A DNA stretch of 64,000 nucleotides from NCBI GenBank assembly GCA_021186555.1, contig JAJKFL010000014.1, positions 36,204,033-36,268,032 on the forward strand, given 5' to 3'. This DNA comes from Reticulitermes speratus. Taxonomy: Eukaryota; Arthropoda; Insecta; Blattodea; Rhinotermitidae. Numbering within the stretch: position 1 is the stretch's first letter; each line of letters opens with the position of its first letter. Below are positions 1 to 12,472 of this stretch, piece after piece. A model generated the notes under the pieces. That model did not search any database. It saw only the letters and a program-made list of their open reading frames with translations, and was not told the origin of the DNA. A program made the position numbers and the translations under genes.

Positions 1-350
1 ATGTATGTATGAATGTATGTATGTATGTGTGAATGTGTGTATGTATGTGTGTATGTGTGTATGTATGTATGTATGTATGTATGTATGTATATGTATTTAT
101 GTATGTATGTATGAATGTATGTATGTATGTATGTATGTATGTATGTATATGTATTTATGTATGTATGTATGAATGTATGTATGTATGTGTGAATGTATGT
201 ATGTATGTATGTATGTGTGATGTATGTATGTATGTATGTATGTATGTGTGATGTATGTATGAATGTATGTATGTATGTATGTATATGTATTTATGTATGT
301 ATGTATGTATGTATGTATGTATGTATGCATGCAGGTATGTATGCACGTAC
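1..350. repeat. (ATGT)n microsatellite
   Basis: The tetranucleotide ATGT is repeated with scattered substitutions (ATGA, GTGT, ATTT). It is cut by the window edge. Both strands show long open frames here only because the unit lacks stop codons in several frames. Confidence 0.97.
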
Positions 351-1717
351 GTGTGTGGTTAGTAAGCTTCTCGGAATAAACAGTGATTTTCCTAAACAGC
401 AATGATTGGTTTATCTTTGTAATGGAGATGGACTGTGTTCTCTATGACTTTCAAAGGGTTGTTGAACAGCATTCTGACACACACTTTCAGAATACTATCT
501 TCAAGAAATATCCAGCATTGTAGACATCACTTTTCTGGTAAATAAAGAAATAAGAAAAGCATGTAAGTGTGTAAGGCTGACAAGGACTGAACCTGTCACA
601 CAAGCACACCAATTTTCCCTGTCTTGAACCACCTCCCAACCTGTTTCTCTGACATATCCTGATTGTGCTTATCTTAAATTTCTTGAGCTGCCCCAGGCAA
701 TTAAGCCATGAATCACTTGGTCATCCTACCACTGGATGCTACAAATATAACCTATGAAGCTCAAAAGTAATGCTAAATGATTGAGGAAGTAAGTAACAGT
801 TTTTCGAGATCTACTTTAATGCCATCCTCTCATTCATCCCAATTTGTGGTCTGTAATCTCAATTCCGAACAAAATCTTATGCAAAGCGCTTGCTTCTCCA
901 TGCACTTTACATGTCTCAACAACTTCATCTGAACTCAATCACCCAAACAATTCTAGGCAAATATCACAAATTATAAGACACATTTTCATGAAACTCTCTC
1001 TGATATTACTTCCTCATTCTAGCTCCTAATACATCATACTGTGGCCACAGAAAGAAGTCTCATAGATCAACTCCTCCACACCTCCCTCAAACTGAGTTTC
1101 CCCCTCCAAAATACATTCTGTTCACATGAATGGTACACTTCCATACCAACAACTGTTTTCAGCTGGTTGACATAGGCTAGAGCAAAACATAATATAAAGC
1201 AGCAGTATGCTGAAAGTGGAAAGACGCATTCACCATCAACATCAATATATATATGGGACTCCCTTTTTGTGGCCTGAGTACAGGAATGTAAAATTTTAGA
1301 TAAAAATACAACTCATGTTAAAGAACTTGTCTCAAAAGTTTCAGGTGTGCTGTAAAACAGCAGGGTCTGAAACGGTAACAGACATAAGTTTTTGGAACTG
1401 AAGAACATTACCTAAAACCCGTAAGATTTGAAGCTTTCGAAGTGTCTAAATGCGACAAAATCATGTAGGGTGACCTGCTGCATCAATTCAGAAATGAAGT
1501 TCATTTCAACGAGCTATTCTGTCGTCATATTGGGCAATAATGTGAAGCCATTCATCATTCCATGAGATGGAGAAAAAGCAAGACTCTGAAACACTGTACT
1601 TCAAACGGAATTGGCACAGCTAGTCACATAAAAGGACTCAATCAATATTTATAATGTAGTTCACAGTGCAAAACAAGAAACACAGCTAGTGCAAAAGCCA
1701 AATGCGGGACGGGTTAC
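351..1717. other. Downstream intron of the PDZ gene, mostly unassigned
   Basis: This stretch holds no recognisable exon. Positions 380-470 match the dispersed foldback family seen best at 15405-15578 (CTAAACAGCA, TTTGTAATGGAGA and TTCAAAGGGTTG blocks). The rest, including a short ATATATATAT tract near 1245, is unassigned AT-rich sequence. Confidence 0.5.
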
Positions 1718-1812
1718 CTTAAGACAATCACTTTAAAGGTGGGCCCTGGAAGTCCCTTGATGATGGCCGAGGCATTCAGGTGGCATCGTCCCTGCAGCAC
1801 GATACCATTCAC
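1718..1812 (-). CDS. Patj: PDZ exon, C-terminal half, of the same PATJ/MPDZ-like gene
   Basis: This 95-bp minus-strand exon opens in phase 0 after TTTTCCCGTTGTAG and ends in phase 2 at AAG|GTAACC. It encodes VNGIVLQGRCHLNASAII followed by KGLPGPTFKVIVLR, which is strand D/E, helix alpha-B and the last strand of a PDZ fold. It continues the GDEILE end of the exon at 43219-43414 without a gap, giving the usual E-V-N-G turn. The His in R-C-H-L-N-A-S sits where class I PDZ domains (S/T-x-hydrophobic ligands) carry their alpha-B1 histidine, so a class I ligand is inferred. No stop or frameshift is seen. The next exon, which would complete the final Arg/Ser codon, lies beyond position 1. The exon is shorter than any usual minimum ORF size and stands out by codon structure and splice sites alone. 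Confidence 0.88.
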
Positions 1813-1828
1813 CTACAACGGGAAAACC

Positions 1829-2632
1829 ACTGGTTACTCAAGTATGAGACATACAGATGCCTTCTTATGAGACATATACATGTCACAGTGGTTACCACAG
1901 TGTGAAACAGACATCACCACTGGTTACCCAAGTATGAGACATACAGATGCCTTCTTATGAGACATATAGATGTCACCAGTGGTTACCACAGTGTGAAACA
2001 GACATCACCACTGGTTACCCAAGTATGAGACATACAGATGCCTTCTTATGAGACATATAGATGTCACCAGTGGTTACCACAGTGTGAAACAGACATCACC
2101 ACTGGTTACCCAAGTATGAGACATACAGATGCCTTCTTATGAGACATATAGATGTCACCAGTGGTTACCACAGTGTGAAACAGACATCACCACTGGTTAC
2201 CCAAGTATGAGACATACAGATACCTTCATATGAGACATATAGATGTCACCAGTGGTTACCACAGTGTGAAACAGACATCACCACTGGTTACCCAAGCATG
2301 AGACATACAGATGCCTTCTTATGAGACATATAGATGTCACCAGTGGTTACCACAGTGTGAAACAGACATCACCACTGGTTACCCAAGTATGAGACATACA
2401 GATACCTTCATATGAGACATATAGATGTCACCAGTGGTTACCACAGTGTGAAACAGACATCACCACAGGTTACCCAAGTATTTGACATACAGATACCTTC
2501 TTATGAGACATATAGATGTCACCAGTGGTTACAGCAGTGTGAAACAGACATCACCACTGGTTACTCCAGTATAAGACATAGATATTACCACTGGTGACTC
2601 TTGTATGAGCCATACAGATATCAGGGTGTGAA
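1829..2632. repeat. 91-bp minisatellite next to a PDZ splice acceptor
   Basis: About eight and a half copies of a 91-bp unit begin 15 bp from the acceptor AG of the exon at 1718-1812. Unit starts (TGGTTACCCA) fall at 1921, 2012, 2103 and 2194, exactly 91 bp apart. Each unit contains the near-inverted blocks CCACTGGTTACC and CACCAGTGGTTACC. The last copies degenerate toward 2632. Confidence 0.95.
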
Positions 2633-5224
2633 AGACTCTATAGTACAACGCTGTGTTGTATTTCAGAGGACAACCATACAGCATTTCTTAGCTTCTAACC
2701 TGCTACTGTAATGAGAAGATTCAGCAGTCAACTATTCCAAAACGTTCTTTAGTGCATGTTTTGCCACTGGAAGGATAAAGAAATATTGTTTTCTTAACAT
2801 TTAATGAGCTTCTTTCTCTTCATATGTCCAGCTGTTTGTATCTGGCATTCACAGTTTATATATCCCAAATTATTACTACTGTCCAGGATAGAGATCAGCT
2901 GGATTTAATGTACTCAATATTAATTTTCCTTTATGATGGAGACAGAGCTAAAATTGCATTTTCACAAGACCTGACTGCACCACTGTACTCCCTCATGAGT
3001 TCCCCACACCTTGGTGTGAAGCAAATCTCAGAAAATTTGGAGGGTGACATAAAAATAAACAATTCCTGTTTTCGGTATAGGCTGATGTTTTCTGGCTGCC
3101 TTCCTTAACATATTCATGCACCTGCAACACCAAAACCACCAGTTATCTTGGTGTGCGACATAACTATTACGTCAACGGCTTCACAACTTGGCCACATGGC
3201 TCTCATTCCACCATTTGGCAGGCACACTAGTGGCCAGACTGGTACACCACAGCTGTAGCAGCAAACACAATAATCTGCTTTCATATTAACAGCATTACGC
3301 CTGCGCTTCCATTATGCATGGGAAACGATTTCAGTTCTTTCTGCACTGCTATTGACTCATCTAATAAATTTCAATAAGATTGATACTTAATAGAATCCAG
3401 TAATAATGATGTCCACGTATTTTGAGGCAACTGGTTTTAAAACTTTTAAGAGAGAAGTACAGAACATTAGATGCAAAGATAATACTGCAATACATCTGCA
3501 GGAAATATGTTGTTAAGGTATGAACGGACTTGAGACAAATTGTGGGCCCCTATAATGGTAATGAAACCTTTCAGTTACTTCAACACCAGGGAATTTACAG
3601 AACAGAGTAGCACAGCAGTAACACTAGACTCATAATCAGTTTTTGTCAAGCTCGAATCTTGAACAAGTACTGAAACTTTTGTCTGTTTCCTCAGTCTCGC
3701 CATGTGTATGACGGGATAGCACATGAAAACAGACCATGGCCATTTCCTCCCATATTTCTTCTGATTCATTATTCACAGTCATCCAAACAAAATTAGTGTA
3801 GCTGTTTAAACATACTGCTGCTTACTACATGTAACACCTGCTTGAACAGAAAAAAAATCATACTTTTGCCTACACGGTGTATTGTTTGTCTCACAATAAC
3901 CAGCAATTATTTCCCTAAACTGATTGGTCTTTGTAATGAAGAGGTGTAGTGTGTTTACTGTGAGGTAGAAACTTGAAGTTTGTGGACCTTGGGCTTCAAA
4001 GGGTTATGCTACAATACATGAGAACACAACACATAACCTCAAATATACACACACAAACGTTGTACAATATGAGAAACCAACACCATTCTGAAAGATGTGG
4101 ATAGAGCTATTGATAAAACTGTCCCAGTGTCTAGGAACCATCGACATACTGATGGTGTGGTGTGGGGATACGGCTGGCTACAAGCATCCTTCCTATCAAC
4201 ATTCGAAGTGATTGGTCAGCTTCAAGCTACTGTCGCTTTAATCTCGGAGCAAATTCCATCTGCACTGAGCAGCCAGAGTGCCGGGTGGGTTCCACAGGCG
4301 ATCTGGATGTGCAAAAAAGAAGAATTTTAGCCCCAAACCAAACCCCAGAAAGTAGCGGGTCATTTTACCAAGTTACTGTGGTCGGTGCTGAACCTTATCC
4401 GTGCAGGAACTACCGTAAGCTGATTGCTGATTAGTTCAGTCAGTTCATCTCCCATGTCAGAACGTAAGTTCGCGCCGTTTCTCGATCGATCGATCGCTCT
4501 GTTGTTGACGGAAGTGGAACGTGTTGGATGAACTGCAGCGCAGCATAGCGGACATACCAAGAACTTTGCGGGACTAAGCTAATAAATTCTCTGTACAGTA
4601 CACCACAAGATTCTTGCAACAACCAATCTGTCACGTCACAACAATTTTTAAGGCAGTTATAAAATGACCACCACCTAGCAAGGCGACATAATGATACATA
4701 CAATAACGCGTCACTTGGTAACCTTGCCACGGTCCAAAATATCAGTGGCGTGCTCCGTAGAACAGACGACTACAGTGGCGGGCAAGTGATTAGAGGTTTC
4801 CTGGCGGTCAGAATTAAGAAGATAACGTGTTCTGGAATGCGGCGTCGTGTAGTTGGCAGATACGTGCCAACGTTTCGGAAAACGGCAGCAGTGGTTTGTT
4901 GTCAAACGGCCTGGTTATATGGACATAAGCAGCACTAAACAGTGATGGAAATGGACCGACCGCACCTTAACAGCGCCCCGATTGATACAACTACACTAAA
5001 TTAAAGCTTTATATCTAAACGATTTGTTCTTACTGTGCCGGTTGGTAAGTTTTTACAACTACTGGCGGGTTTTTACTGATGCAACGCTTGATTCGGATCC
5101 CGCATGCGCACTCTTTAAGGAGTAATTGCAATTTGGTGTAAGAATCAAATGAAACACAACGTTTTTTAATGTTGATGCAAGTGATATATATATAGCTAAC
5201 AGTCACATTTAACGGATAAAGCAC
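2633..5224. other. Intronic sequence without a recognised gene
   Basis: Nothing coding is supported here. 3905-4020 is a copy of the dispersed foldback family (TTTCCCTAAAC, TTTGTAATG, GTTTACTGTGAGGTA). 3590-3770 has weak tRNA-like box A and box B matches (TAGCACAGCAG and AGCTCGAATCTTG) and could be an old SINE. ORFs at 4097-4434 and 4440-4938 overlap on both strands and resemble no family I know. Confidence 0.4.
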
Positions 5225-5520
5225 GAAAAATCGGGGAAATGCAGAGTAGATGGGGACAAGTGAGACATACATACTCGTATAAAATGGCAATCCGAAAAAG
5301 TGATGGAAAATTACCACTTTGACGACATTAAAAATGATTTTGCAGAAACAGGATGGGAGAGTACGGACTGGACTTGTCTGTTTCAGGATATAGACCAATG
5401 GCGGGCTCTGGTGACCACGAACTGAATCTCTGGGTTAAGTAACAGGCTATGAATGTAATGAGTGTCTGACCGACTGTCAGATTCTCAGGAAGTCTGCTCC
5501 ATGGAGTTAGTTACGTCATA
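5225..5520 (+). mobile_element. Decayed RTE-like LINE 3' fragment
   Basis: The plus strand matches the C-terminal tail of the LINE-A family of this window. Broken frames read like D-F-A-E-T-G-W-E and then D-Q-W-R-A-L-V. The shared 3' non-coding end follows (TCTGCTCCATGGAGTTAGTT near 5495-5515). It is 5'-truncated and non-functional. Confidence 0.7.
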
Positions 5521-6044
5521 AGAACTGTTAGCGTTATAAAGTTAGGGAGGAAATACTGGCCTCTTTGATGACACATTCAGCTATTTTAAGGAAGTACTGA
5601 AGAAAACCACGACAAAAATTCAGGATAGCCTGTGTTTCTACTTCAGTTTTCGCCTCACTGTCCTCCCACTAACGACGCCCGATCGATCGCGCTGCCGTCG
5701 CTACTGCAGCTGCTCTCTGCTGGGAGAGTCGGTCAGCCTGGTTTTACTCTGTCTCTCCATAACTTAATAACTTCCGACCAAAACAAGTGAAATGAATATG
5801 GGATTTCACCAAGGATGTATCTTGTTCTCAGTTTTCTTTAATACAGTAATCCCTCCGTTCAAGATATTCATTCGTTCCTCGATAACTCTTCGTAAAACAA
5901 AGATTAATTTCCCCTTACCGTTCACGTTACAAATTTTAATTAGTTCCACAGCCAAAACATTTCTCCTCAAACATACAAATTTCACCATAATACAACGCAT
6001 TACGGTACCTAACCATAAAGAACATAAAACAACTGTATTTAAAT

Positions 6045-6263
6045 GGAGTGGGCCGGAACAGACTAGTCGGCATAGTGAGCTACGGGCTGGGCGGTCCTGG
6101 GGTCGAGATTTTCCGGACCCGTCCGGACCGGCCCTAGAGACCACATAGCCTCCGATACTACGAGTACCGGGTCATTCCCGGCGGTAAAGCGGCCGGGACG
6201 TGGCTTTAACCACCCACCCCAATCTAGTGCCGAGGTTAAAGAAAGAGTACACCTATACCTCTG
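6045..6263 (+). mobile_element. SINE-1 copy, 5' part, split by a LINE
   Basis: A tRNA-like head (GTGAGCTACGGGCTGGG) is followed by the family body with GTAAAGCGGCCGGGACGTGG and the end GAGTACACCTATACCTC. The SINE resumes after the LINE at 6264-6663. Confidence 0.7.
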
Positions 6264-6663
6264 GAGTGCTGAAGACTACATAACGAGAAACTTAATGATC
6301 TGTACTCATCACCAAATATTATTCGGGTGATCAAATCAAGAAGAATGAGGTGGGCGGGGCATGTAGCACGTATTGGGGAGGGGAGAGGTGCATACAGTAT
6401 TTTGGTTGGGAACACCTAAGGGAAGAAACCACATGGAAGACCCAGGCGTAGATGGGAGGATAATATTAAAATGGATCTTCAAGAAGTGCGACGGGAGGAC
6501 GTGGACTGGATTGATATGGCTCAGGATAGGGACAAGTGGAGGGCTGTTGTGAGTGCGGTAATGAACCTTCGGGGTCCACAAAATGCGGGGAATTTCTTGA
6601 CTAGCTGACGACCTGTTAGCTTCTCAAGAAGGACTCTGCTCAATGGAGTTAGTTAGTTAGTTA
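6264..6663 (+). mobile_element. 5'-truncated RTE-like LINE inserted in a SINE
   Basis: The plus strand encodes a broken version of the LINE-A C-terminus ([14 protein letters not shown], then [14 protein letters not shown]). It ends in the tail GTTAGTTAGTTAGTTAG. The target duplication GTACACCTATAC(C/T)TC lies at 6248-6262 and 6664-6678, inside the SINE. The TTAG tail is the LINE 3' repeat, not telomeric TTAGG. Confidence 0.85.
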
Positions 6664-6720
6664 GTACACCTATACTTCTACTCCCCCTCTGGGCCTCCAT
6701 GGCCGGTTATATTGTGAACA
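6664..6720 (+). mobile_element. SINE-1 copy, 3' part
   Basis: The SINE interrupted at 6263 resumes with GTACACCTATACTTC and the family 3' block GGGCCTCCATGGCCGGTTAT, comparable to TGCCTTCATGGC in the copies at 54965 and 62660. Confidence 0.7.
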
Positions 6721-7447
6721 TTACTTCCACCTATTTATTTAAATCACATTCTTAGTCATAAGCCTATGCATGAATAACACATCATTTACGTTGTATGGAA
6801 AATGCATAAGCATTACATACCATAATTATTATAAATACAAATGTAGAGCAAACATTATTGCACATTAAAAATGCAAATTATCGAGTGTGCCGGTTGATGG
6901 GTCATCGGGATCAGTACATGCGCCTTCTAGATCATTCGGCAGCCGGCAACAACGATTGGTTTGCGACAGGAAGCAGTTCGTACAAGCGAGAATTCGTAAA
7001 CCGACTGCTCGTATACCGAGAGATTAGTGTATTATTTATACATTATGACGAAGTTACACAATATGACAAGATCTAAAGAAATTGAGATTTCGAAGGAACA
7101 CGAAATCATCCATCCGATATAAGACAATGACTGCACTGAAGATAATTACACATGTTGCATCAACCTGTCTTTCCTCTTTGTGTGTAACTAACAGCACATA
7201 AAGACAAACTCAATTTTTAAAAACCAGTCTTGTGGGATATTACGCCGTGTCATCAGGTGAACAGTTCCAGACATTTCGAAAAATCAGCAACACCGCTGTC
7301 AGAACCTCGCACCTCGCGAGTGTAATTTTGGCAAATAAAAAAATAATAAAAAATAAAAAATAAAAAAATAAAAAAAAGTGGAAACCTCGTAAGCGAATCA
7401 TTATTACTAAAGTTCGATCCCGAAGGTTCATTATCGTGTTCACAAAA
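6721..7447. other. Unassigned intronic sequence
   Basis: No coding signal or known repeat is recognised. An A-rich stretch with ATAAAAAAT units lies at 7335-7378. Confidence 0.4.
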
Positions 7448-8350
7448 GCTCACCACTCATGCCTATCCACTAACTAACTCCATGGAGCAGAGTCCTTCTT
7501 GAGAAGCTAGCAGGTCGTCAGCTAGTCAAGAAATTCCCCGCGTTTTATGGAACCCGAAGGTTCATTACCGCACTCACAAAAGCCCGCCACTTGTCCCTAT
7601 CCTGAGCCGTATCAATCCAGTACACGCCCTCCCATCCCATTTCTTGAAGATCCATTTTAATATTATCCTCCCATCTACGCCTGGGTCTTCCAAGTGGCCT
7701 ATCCACAGCCAGATGAATCCAGTTCACGCCATTCCATCCTATTTCTTTACGGTCCGCTTTAATATTACTCTCCTATGTACGCCGAGGACTTCCAAGTAAC
7801 TTCTTTCCTTCCGAATTCCCCGCCAAATCTGTCCGCATTTTCCATATGTGCCCCATGCCCCGCTCATCCCTACCTCCTTCACTGGATCATTCGAATATTT
7901 AGTGAGGAGTACAAATCATGAAGGCCCTCATTACGCAATTTTATCCATCCTCCCGTAACCTCCTTCCTCGTACGCACAAATGCCTTCCTCAGCACCCTTT
8001 TCCCGAAGACTCCCTGCCTACGTTCTTCTCTCAATCAGAGAAACCAACAGAAACCCATACAAAACAACAAGCAAAATTACAGTTCTGTAAACCTACACTT
8101 TAGTCGTTATGTCTGCAGAGAGCAAAGAGGACGAAAGATTCTAAACCTATCGGCAGCCAGCATTTCTTAAATTTATTTTACTATTAGTTTCTTCGTGCAT
8201 GAAATTTTGATTTGTCACTGTCGCTCCCAAAGACTTCAACTTCTCTACATTTTCAAAGGATTTATTAGCAATCTTCATGTTGTAAATACGCCATGCGTCC
8301 TGTTCACGGAACATCAAAATATCAGTCCAGCTCGGGCATAAAGTCATAAA
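7448..8350 (-). mobile_element. RTE-like LINE fragment (LINE-A) with internal duplication
   Basis: On the minus strand the C-terminal part of the reverse-transcriptase ORF is legible in pieces. These are I-A-N-K-S-F-E-N-V-E-K-L-K near 8230-8290, the thumb/connection region near 7950-8080, and [18 protein letters not shown] near 7620-7690. It starts with the tail TAACTAACTCCATGGAGCAG at 7469. About 85 bp containing the R-R-R-W-E-D block occurs twice (7613-7700 and 7724-7810) with divergence. Frameshifts and stops make it inactive. Confidence 0.85.
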
Positions 8351-8671
8351 GAGGACTAAATAATTCGTGTCGTTACAAACGAGTGTCGTACTAACAGAGG
8401 ACTAATGTAACAGTCAATGAAAAACGCTTCAAGACAAAATACAGGGCTGCAGGAATATTACTTAAATTTTTAAGGTATGAGTTACTTTAAATTTAAATTA
8501 CACTTAAAATTAATAAAGAAAAAAACACTATGCTGCAACTGTAAATTTGCATGCATGTTTACAGTAAAAACTTCAATAAAAATACAAAATTTACGAACAA
8601 TAAAAATTACTACAGTGTAGTTGCAAATCCGCATGTAGGTTTACAATAAGAAAATTCATTAGACATGTACG
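8351..8671. other. Unassigned AT-rich sequence
   Basis: No gene or known repeat is seen. Two similar blocks (CTGTAAATTTGCATGCATGTTTAC and TTGCAAATCCGCATGTAGGTTTAC, abbreviated by position: 8536-8560 and 8622-8644) suggest an old local duplication. Confidence 0.35.
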
Positions 8672-9822
8672 GTACACGCAGTAACATCCTGCAGCTACTC
8701 ACAATCCTAGGTCAATATGAGAAGAGAACGGCTCACTGGTACATTGTCACTTCTCTGCTCCTTAAACCGCAGCAACATCCTGCAGCTACTCACAATCCTG
8801 GGTCAATATGAGAAGAGAACGGCTCACTGGTACATTGTCACTTCTCTGCTCCTTAAACCGCAGAAACATCCTGCAGCTACTCACAATCCTAGGTCAATAT
8901 GAGAAGGGAACCGCTCACTGGTACATTGTCACTTCTCTGATCCCTAAACCGCAGCAAACGCAGTAACATCCTGCAGCTACTCACAATCCTAGGCCAATAT
9001 GAGAAGGGAAGTGCTCACTGATACATTGTCACTTCTCTGATCCTTAAACCGCAGCAAACGCAGTAACATCCTGCAGCTACTCACAATCCTAGGTCAATAT
9101 GAGAAGGGAACCGCTCACTGGTACATTGTCACTTCTCTGATCCTTAAACCGCAGCAAACGCAGTAACATCCTGCAGCTACTCACAGTCCTAGGTCAATAT
9201 GAGAAGGGAACCGCTCACTGGTACATTGTCACTTCTCTGCTCCTTAAACCGCAGCAAACGCAGTAACATCCTGCAGCTACTCACAATCCTGGGTCAATAT
9301 GAGAAGAGAACGGCTCACTGGTACATTGTCACTTCTCTGCTCCTTAAACCGCAGCAACATCCTGCAGCTACTCACAATCCTAGGTCAATATGAGAAGGGA
9401 ACTGCTCACTGGTACATTGTCACTTCTCTGATCCTTAAACCGCAGCAAACGCAGTAACATCCTCCAGCTACTCACAATCCTGGGTCAATATGAGAAGAGA
9501 ACGGCTCACTGGTACATTGCCACTTCTCTGCTCCTTAAACCGCAGCAAACGCAGTAACATCCTGCAGCTACTCACAATCCTAGGTCAATATGAGAAGGGA
9601 ACCGCTCACTGGTACATTGTCACTTCTCTGCTCCTTAAACCGCAGCAAACGCAGTAACATCCTGCAGCTACTCACAATCCTAGGTCAATATGAGAAGGGA
9701 ACGGCTCACTGGTACATTGTCACTTCTCTGATCCTTAAACCGCAGCAAACGCAGTAACATCCTGCAGCTACTCACAATCCTAGGTCAATATGAGAAGGGA
9801 ACCGCTCACAGTGTCACTTCTC
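8672..9822. repeat. 91/101-bp satellite
   Basis: About eleven tandem units run from CGCAGTAACATCCTGCAGC to CTCCTTAAACCGCAGCAAA. The first spacings are 91 bp. Most later units carry a 10-bp extension (AACGCAGTAA) and are about 100 bp. The repeated open frames that start at ATGAGAAG are by-products of the repeat. Confidence 0.95.
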
Positions 9823-10109
9823 TCCTGCAGCGCTTTATTGACGTCACTTCATTCGGGATTCCGTAATCGCTTCATTCTCGATACGCTCTACTTAAATGCA
9901 CTAATAATCTTGGTTGTTTTTAAAAATCGTAGAATTAACGAGACCAATTCCCGACACACGTCGGGTTTCTTTTTTCCTTTTTCCGTTCCTGTTACCAGTA
10001 ACTTTTTCTTCGAGACTCAAACCCTTCATTTTGTTCAGGACTGTAGCCATTTTGTCTCTTTACTAGTCTGCTGTGAACTGTAAGGGTAAAAAGGGGGAGG
10101 GAACTTTAA
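9823..10109. other. Spacer between two satellites
   Basis: This is unassigned sequence with a pyrimidine-rich tract at 9966-9990. No feature is supported. Confidence 0.35.
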
Positions 10110-12021
10110 AACACAAAGTGAAGAACAGTTAATACTGTCATTGTACAGCTCTGGAGTGTCTATACAACTTTATACCACAAAGTGAAGAACAGTTAATACT
10201 GTCATTGTACAGCTCTGGAGTGTCTACACAAGCCCCACTCAACAGTTAATACTGCCATTGTACAGCTCTGGAGTGTCTACACAAGCCCCACTCAACAGTT
10301 AATACTCTCATTGTACAGCTCTGGAGTGTCTATACAACTTTATACCACAAAGTGAAGAACAGTTAATACTGTCATTGTACAGCTCTGGAGTGTCTACACA
10401 AGCCCCACTCAACAGTTAATACTGCCATTGTACAGCTCTGGAGTGTCTACACAAGCCCCACTCAACAGTTAATACTGTCATTGTACAGCTCTAGAGTGTC
10501 TATACAAGCCCCACTCAACAGTTGATACTGTCATTGTACAGCTCTGGAGTGTCTACACAAGCCCCACTCAACAGTTAATAGCCCCACTCAACCGTTAATA
10601 CTGTCATTGTACAGCTCTGGAGTGTCTATACAAGCCCCACTCAACAGTTAATACTGTCATTGTACAGCTCTGGAGTGTCTATACAAGCCCCACTCAACAG
10701 TTATACTGTCATTGTACAGCTCTGGAGTGTCTATACAAGCCCCACTCAACAGTTAATACTGTCATTGTACAGCTCTGGAGTGTCTATACAAGCCCCACTC
10801 AACAGTTAATACTGTCATTGTACAGCTCTGGAGTGTCTATACAAGCCCCACTCAACAGTTATACTGTCATTGTACAGCTCTCGAGTGTCTATACAAGCCC
10901 CACTCAACAGTTAATACTGTCATTGTACAGCTCTGGAGTGTCTATACAAGCCCCACTCAACAGTTATACTGTCATTGTACAGCTCTGGAGTGTCTATACA
11001 AGCCCCACTCAACAGTTAATACTGTCATTGTACAGCTCTGGAGTGTCTATACAAGCCCCACTCAACAGTTAATACTGTCATTGTACAGCTCTGGAGTGTC
11101 TATACAAGCCCCACTCAACAGATAATACTGTCATTGTACAGCTCTGGAGTGTCTATACAAGCCCCACTCAACAGTTAATGCTGTCATTGTACAGCTCTGG
11201 AGTGTCTATACAAGCCCCACTCAACAGTTAATACTGTCATTGTACAGCTCTGGAGTGTCTATACAAGCCCCACTCAACAGTTAATACTGTCATTGTACAG
11301 CTCTGGAGTGTCTATACAAGCCCCACTCAACAGTTAATACTGTCATTGTACAGCTCTGGAGTGTCTATACAAGCCCCACTCAACAGTTAATACTGTCATT
11401 GTACAGCTCTGGAGTGTCTACACAAGCCCCACTCAACAGTTAATACTGTCACTGTACAGCTCTGGAGTGTCTATACAAGCCCCACTCAACAGTTAATACT
11501 GTCATTGTACAGCTCTGGAGTGTCTATACAAGCCCCACTCAACAGTTAATACTGTCATTGTACATCTCTGGAGTGTCTATACAAGCCCCACTCAACAGTT
11601 AATACTGTCATTGTACAGCTCTGGAGTGTCTATACAAGCCCCACTCAACAGTTAATACTGTCATTGTACATCTCTGGAGTGTCTATACAAGCCCCACTCA
11701 ACAGTTAATACTGTCATTGTACAGCTCTGGAGTGTCTACACAAGCCCCACTCAACAGTTAATACTGTCATTGTACAGCTCTGGAGTGTCTATACAAGCCC
11801 CACTCAACAGTTAATACTGTCATTGTACAGCTCTGGAGTGTCTATACAAGCCCCACTCAACAGTTAATACTGTCATTGTACATCTCTGGAGTGTCTATAC
11901 AAGCCCCACTCAACAGTTAATACTGTCATTGTACAGCTCTGCAGTGTCTATACAAGCCCCACTCAACAGTTAATACTGTCATTGTACAGCTCTGGAGTGT
12001 CTATACAAGCCCCACTCAACC
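10110..12021. repeat. 53-bp satellite of about 35 copies
   Basis: The unit is about 53 bp (GTCATTGTACAGCTCTGGAG, then TGTCTATACAAGCCCCACTC and AACAGTTAATACT). Some units lose one A (52 bp). The first few alternate with a variant carrying CAACTTTATACCACAAAGTG, and the array is homogeneous in the middle. It ends abruptly at GCCCCACTCAACCCGCAG. Confidence 0.97.
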
Positions 12022-12309
12022 CGCAGTTCGCGGGAAACATGTTGCCCGCGGAGACATTTAAAATGAAAGAACGTCTCTTAACTCTTTCCCCGGCAAAGTC
12101 GTGATAGAAAGTCGAAGCAATTTTGAAACCTTATGAGCTGTTTATTTAGTGAGACATTACGTTACTAACTCATTTTGCAAAAATGTGCTAAAATAACACC
12201 ACTCTAGCCGAAGCCATGAACTGTATTTCTTCTATAAATGTTTCCAATTTTTATCAATATATTTTTCACTGCACGAGGTACAGACAAATACGCAGGTAAA
12301 CTTATATAA

Positions 12310-12361
<52 letters not shown>

Positions 12362-12459
12362 TTATTCATACTTCCATTCTATGTATTGAATTTCATGTTG
12401 CCCGCATGCAGACCAAATTTTACCCAAGTTGCCCTCACCACATAAAAGGTTGAGCACAC
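12022..12459. repeat. Unassigned sequence with a (CA)n(TA)n microsatellite
   Basis: A CACACA tract passes into TATATA at about 12310-12359. The rest is unassigned. Confidence 0.7.
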
Positions 12460-12472
12460 CAGGTCTATAATT

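Noticed and set aside
33..405. Cys/Tyr/Val- and His/Tyr/Thr-rich ORFs
   Set aside because: They are translations of the ATGT microsatellite.
6640..6663. Telomere-like TTAG repeats (also 7470, 18965, 21580)
   Set aside because: The unit is TTAG, not TTAGG, and each tract sits at the 3' end of a LINE fragment with a target duplication or family partner.
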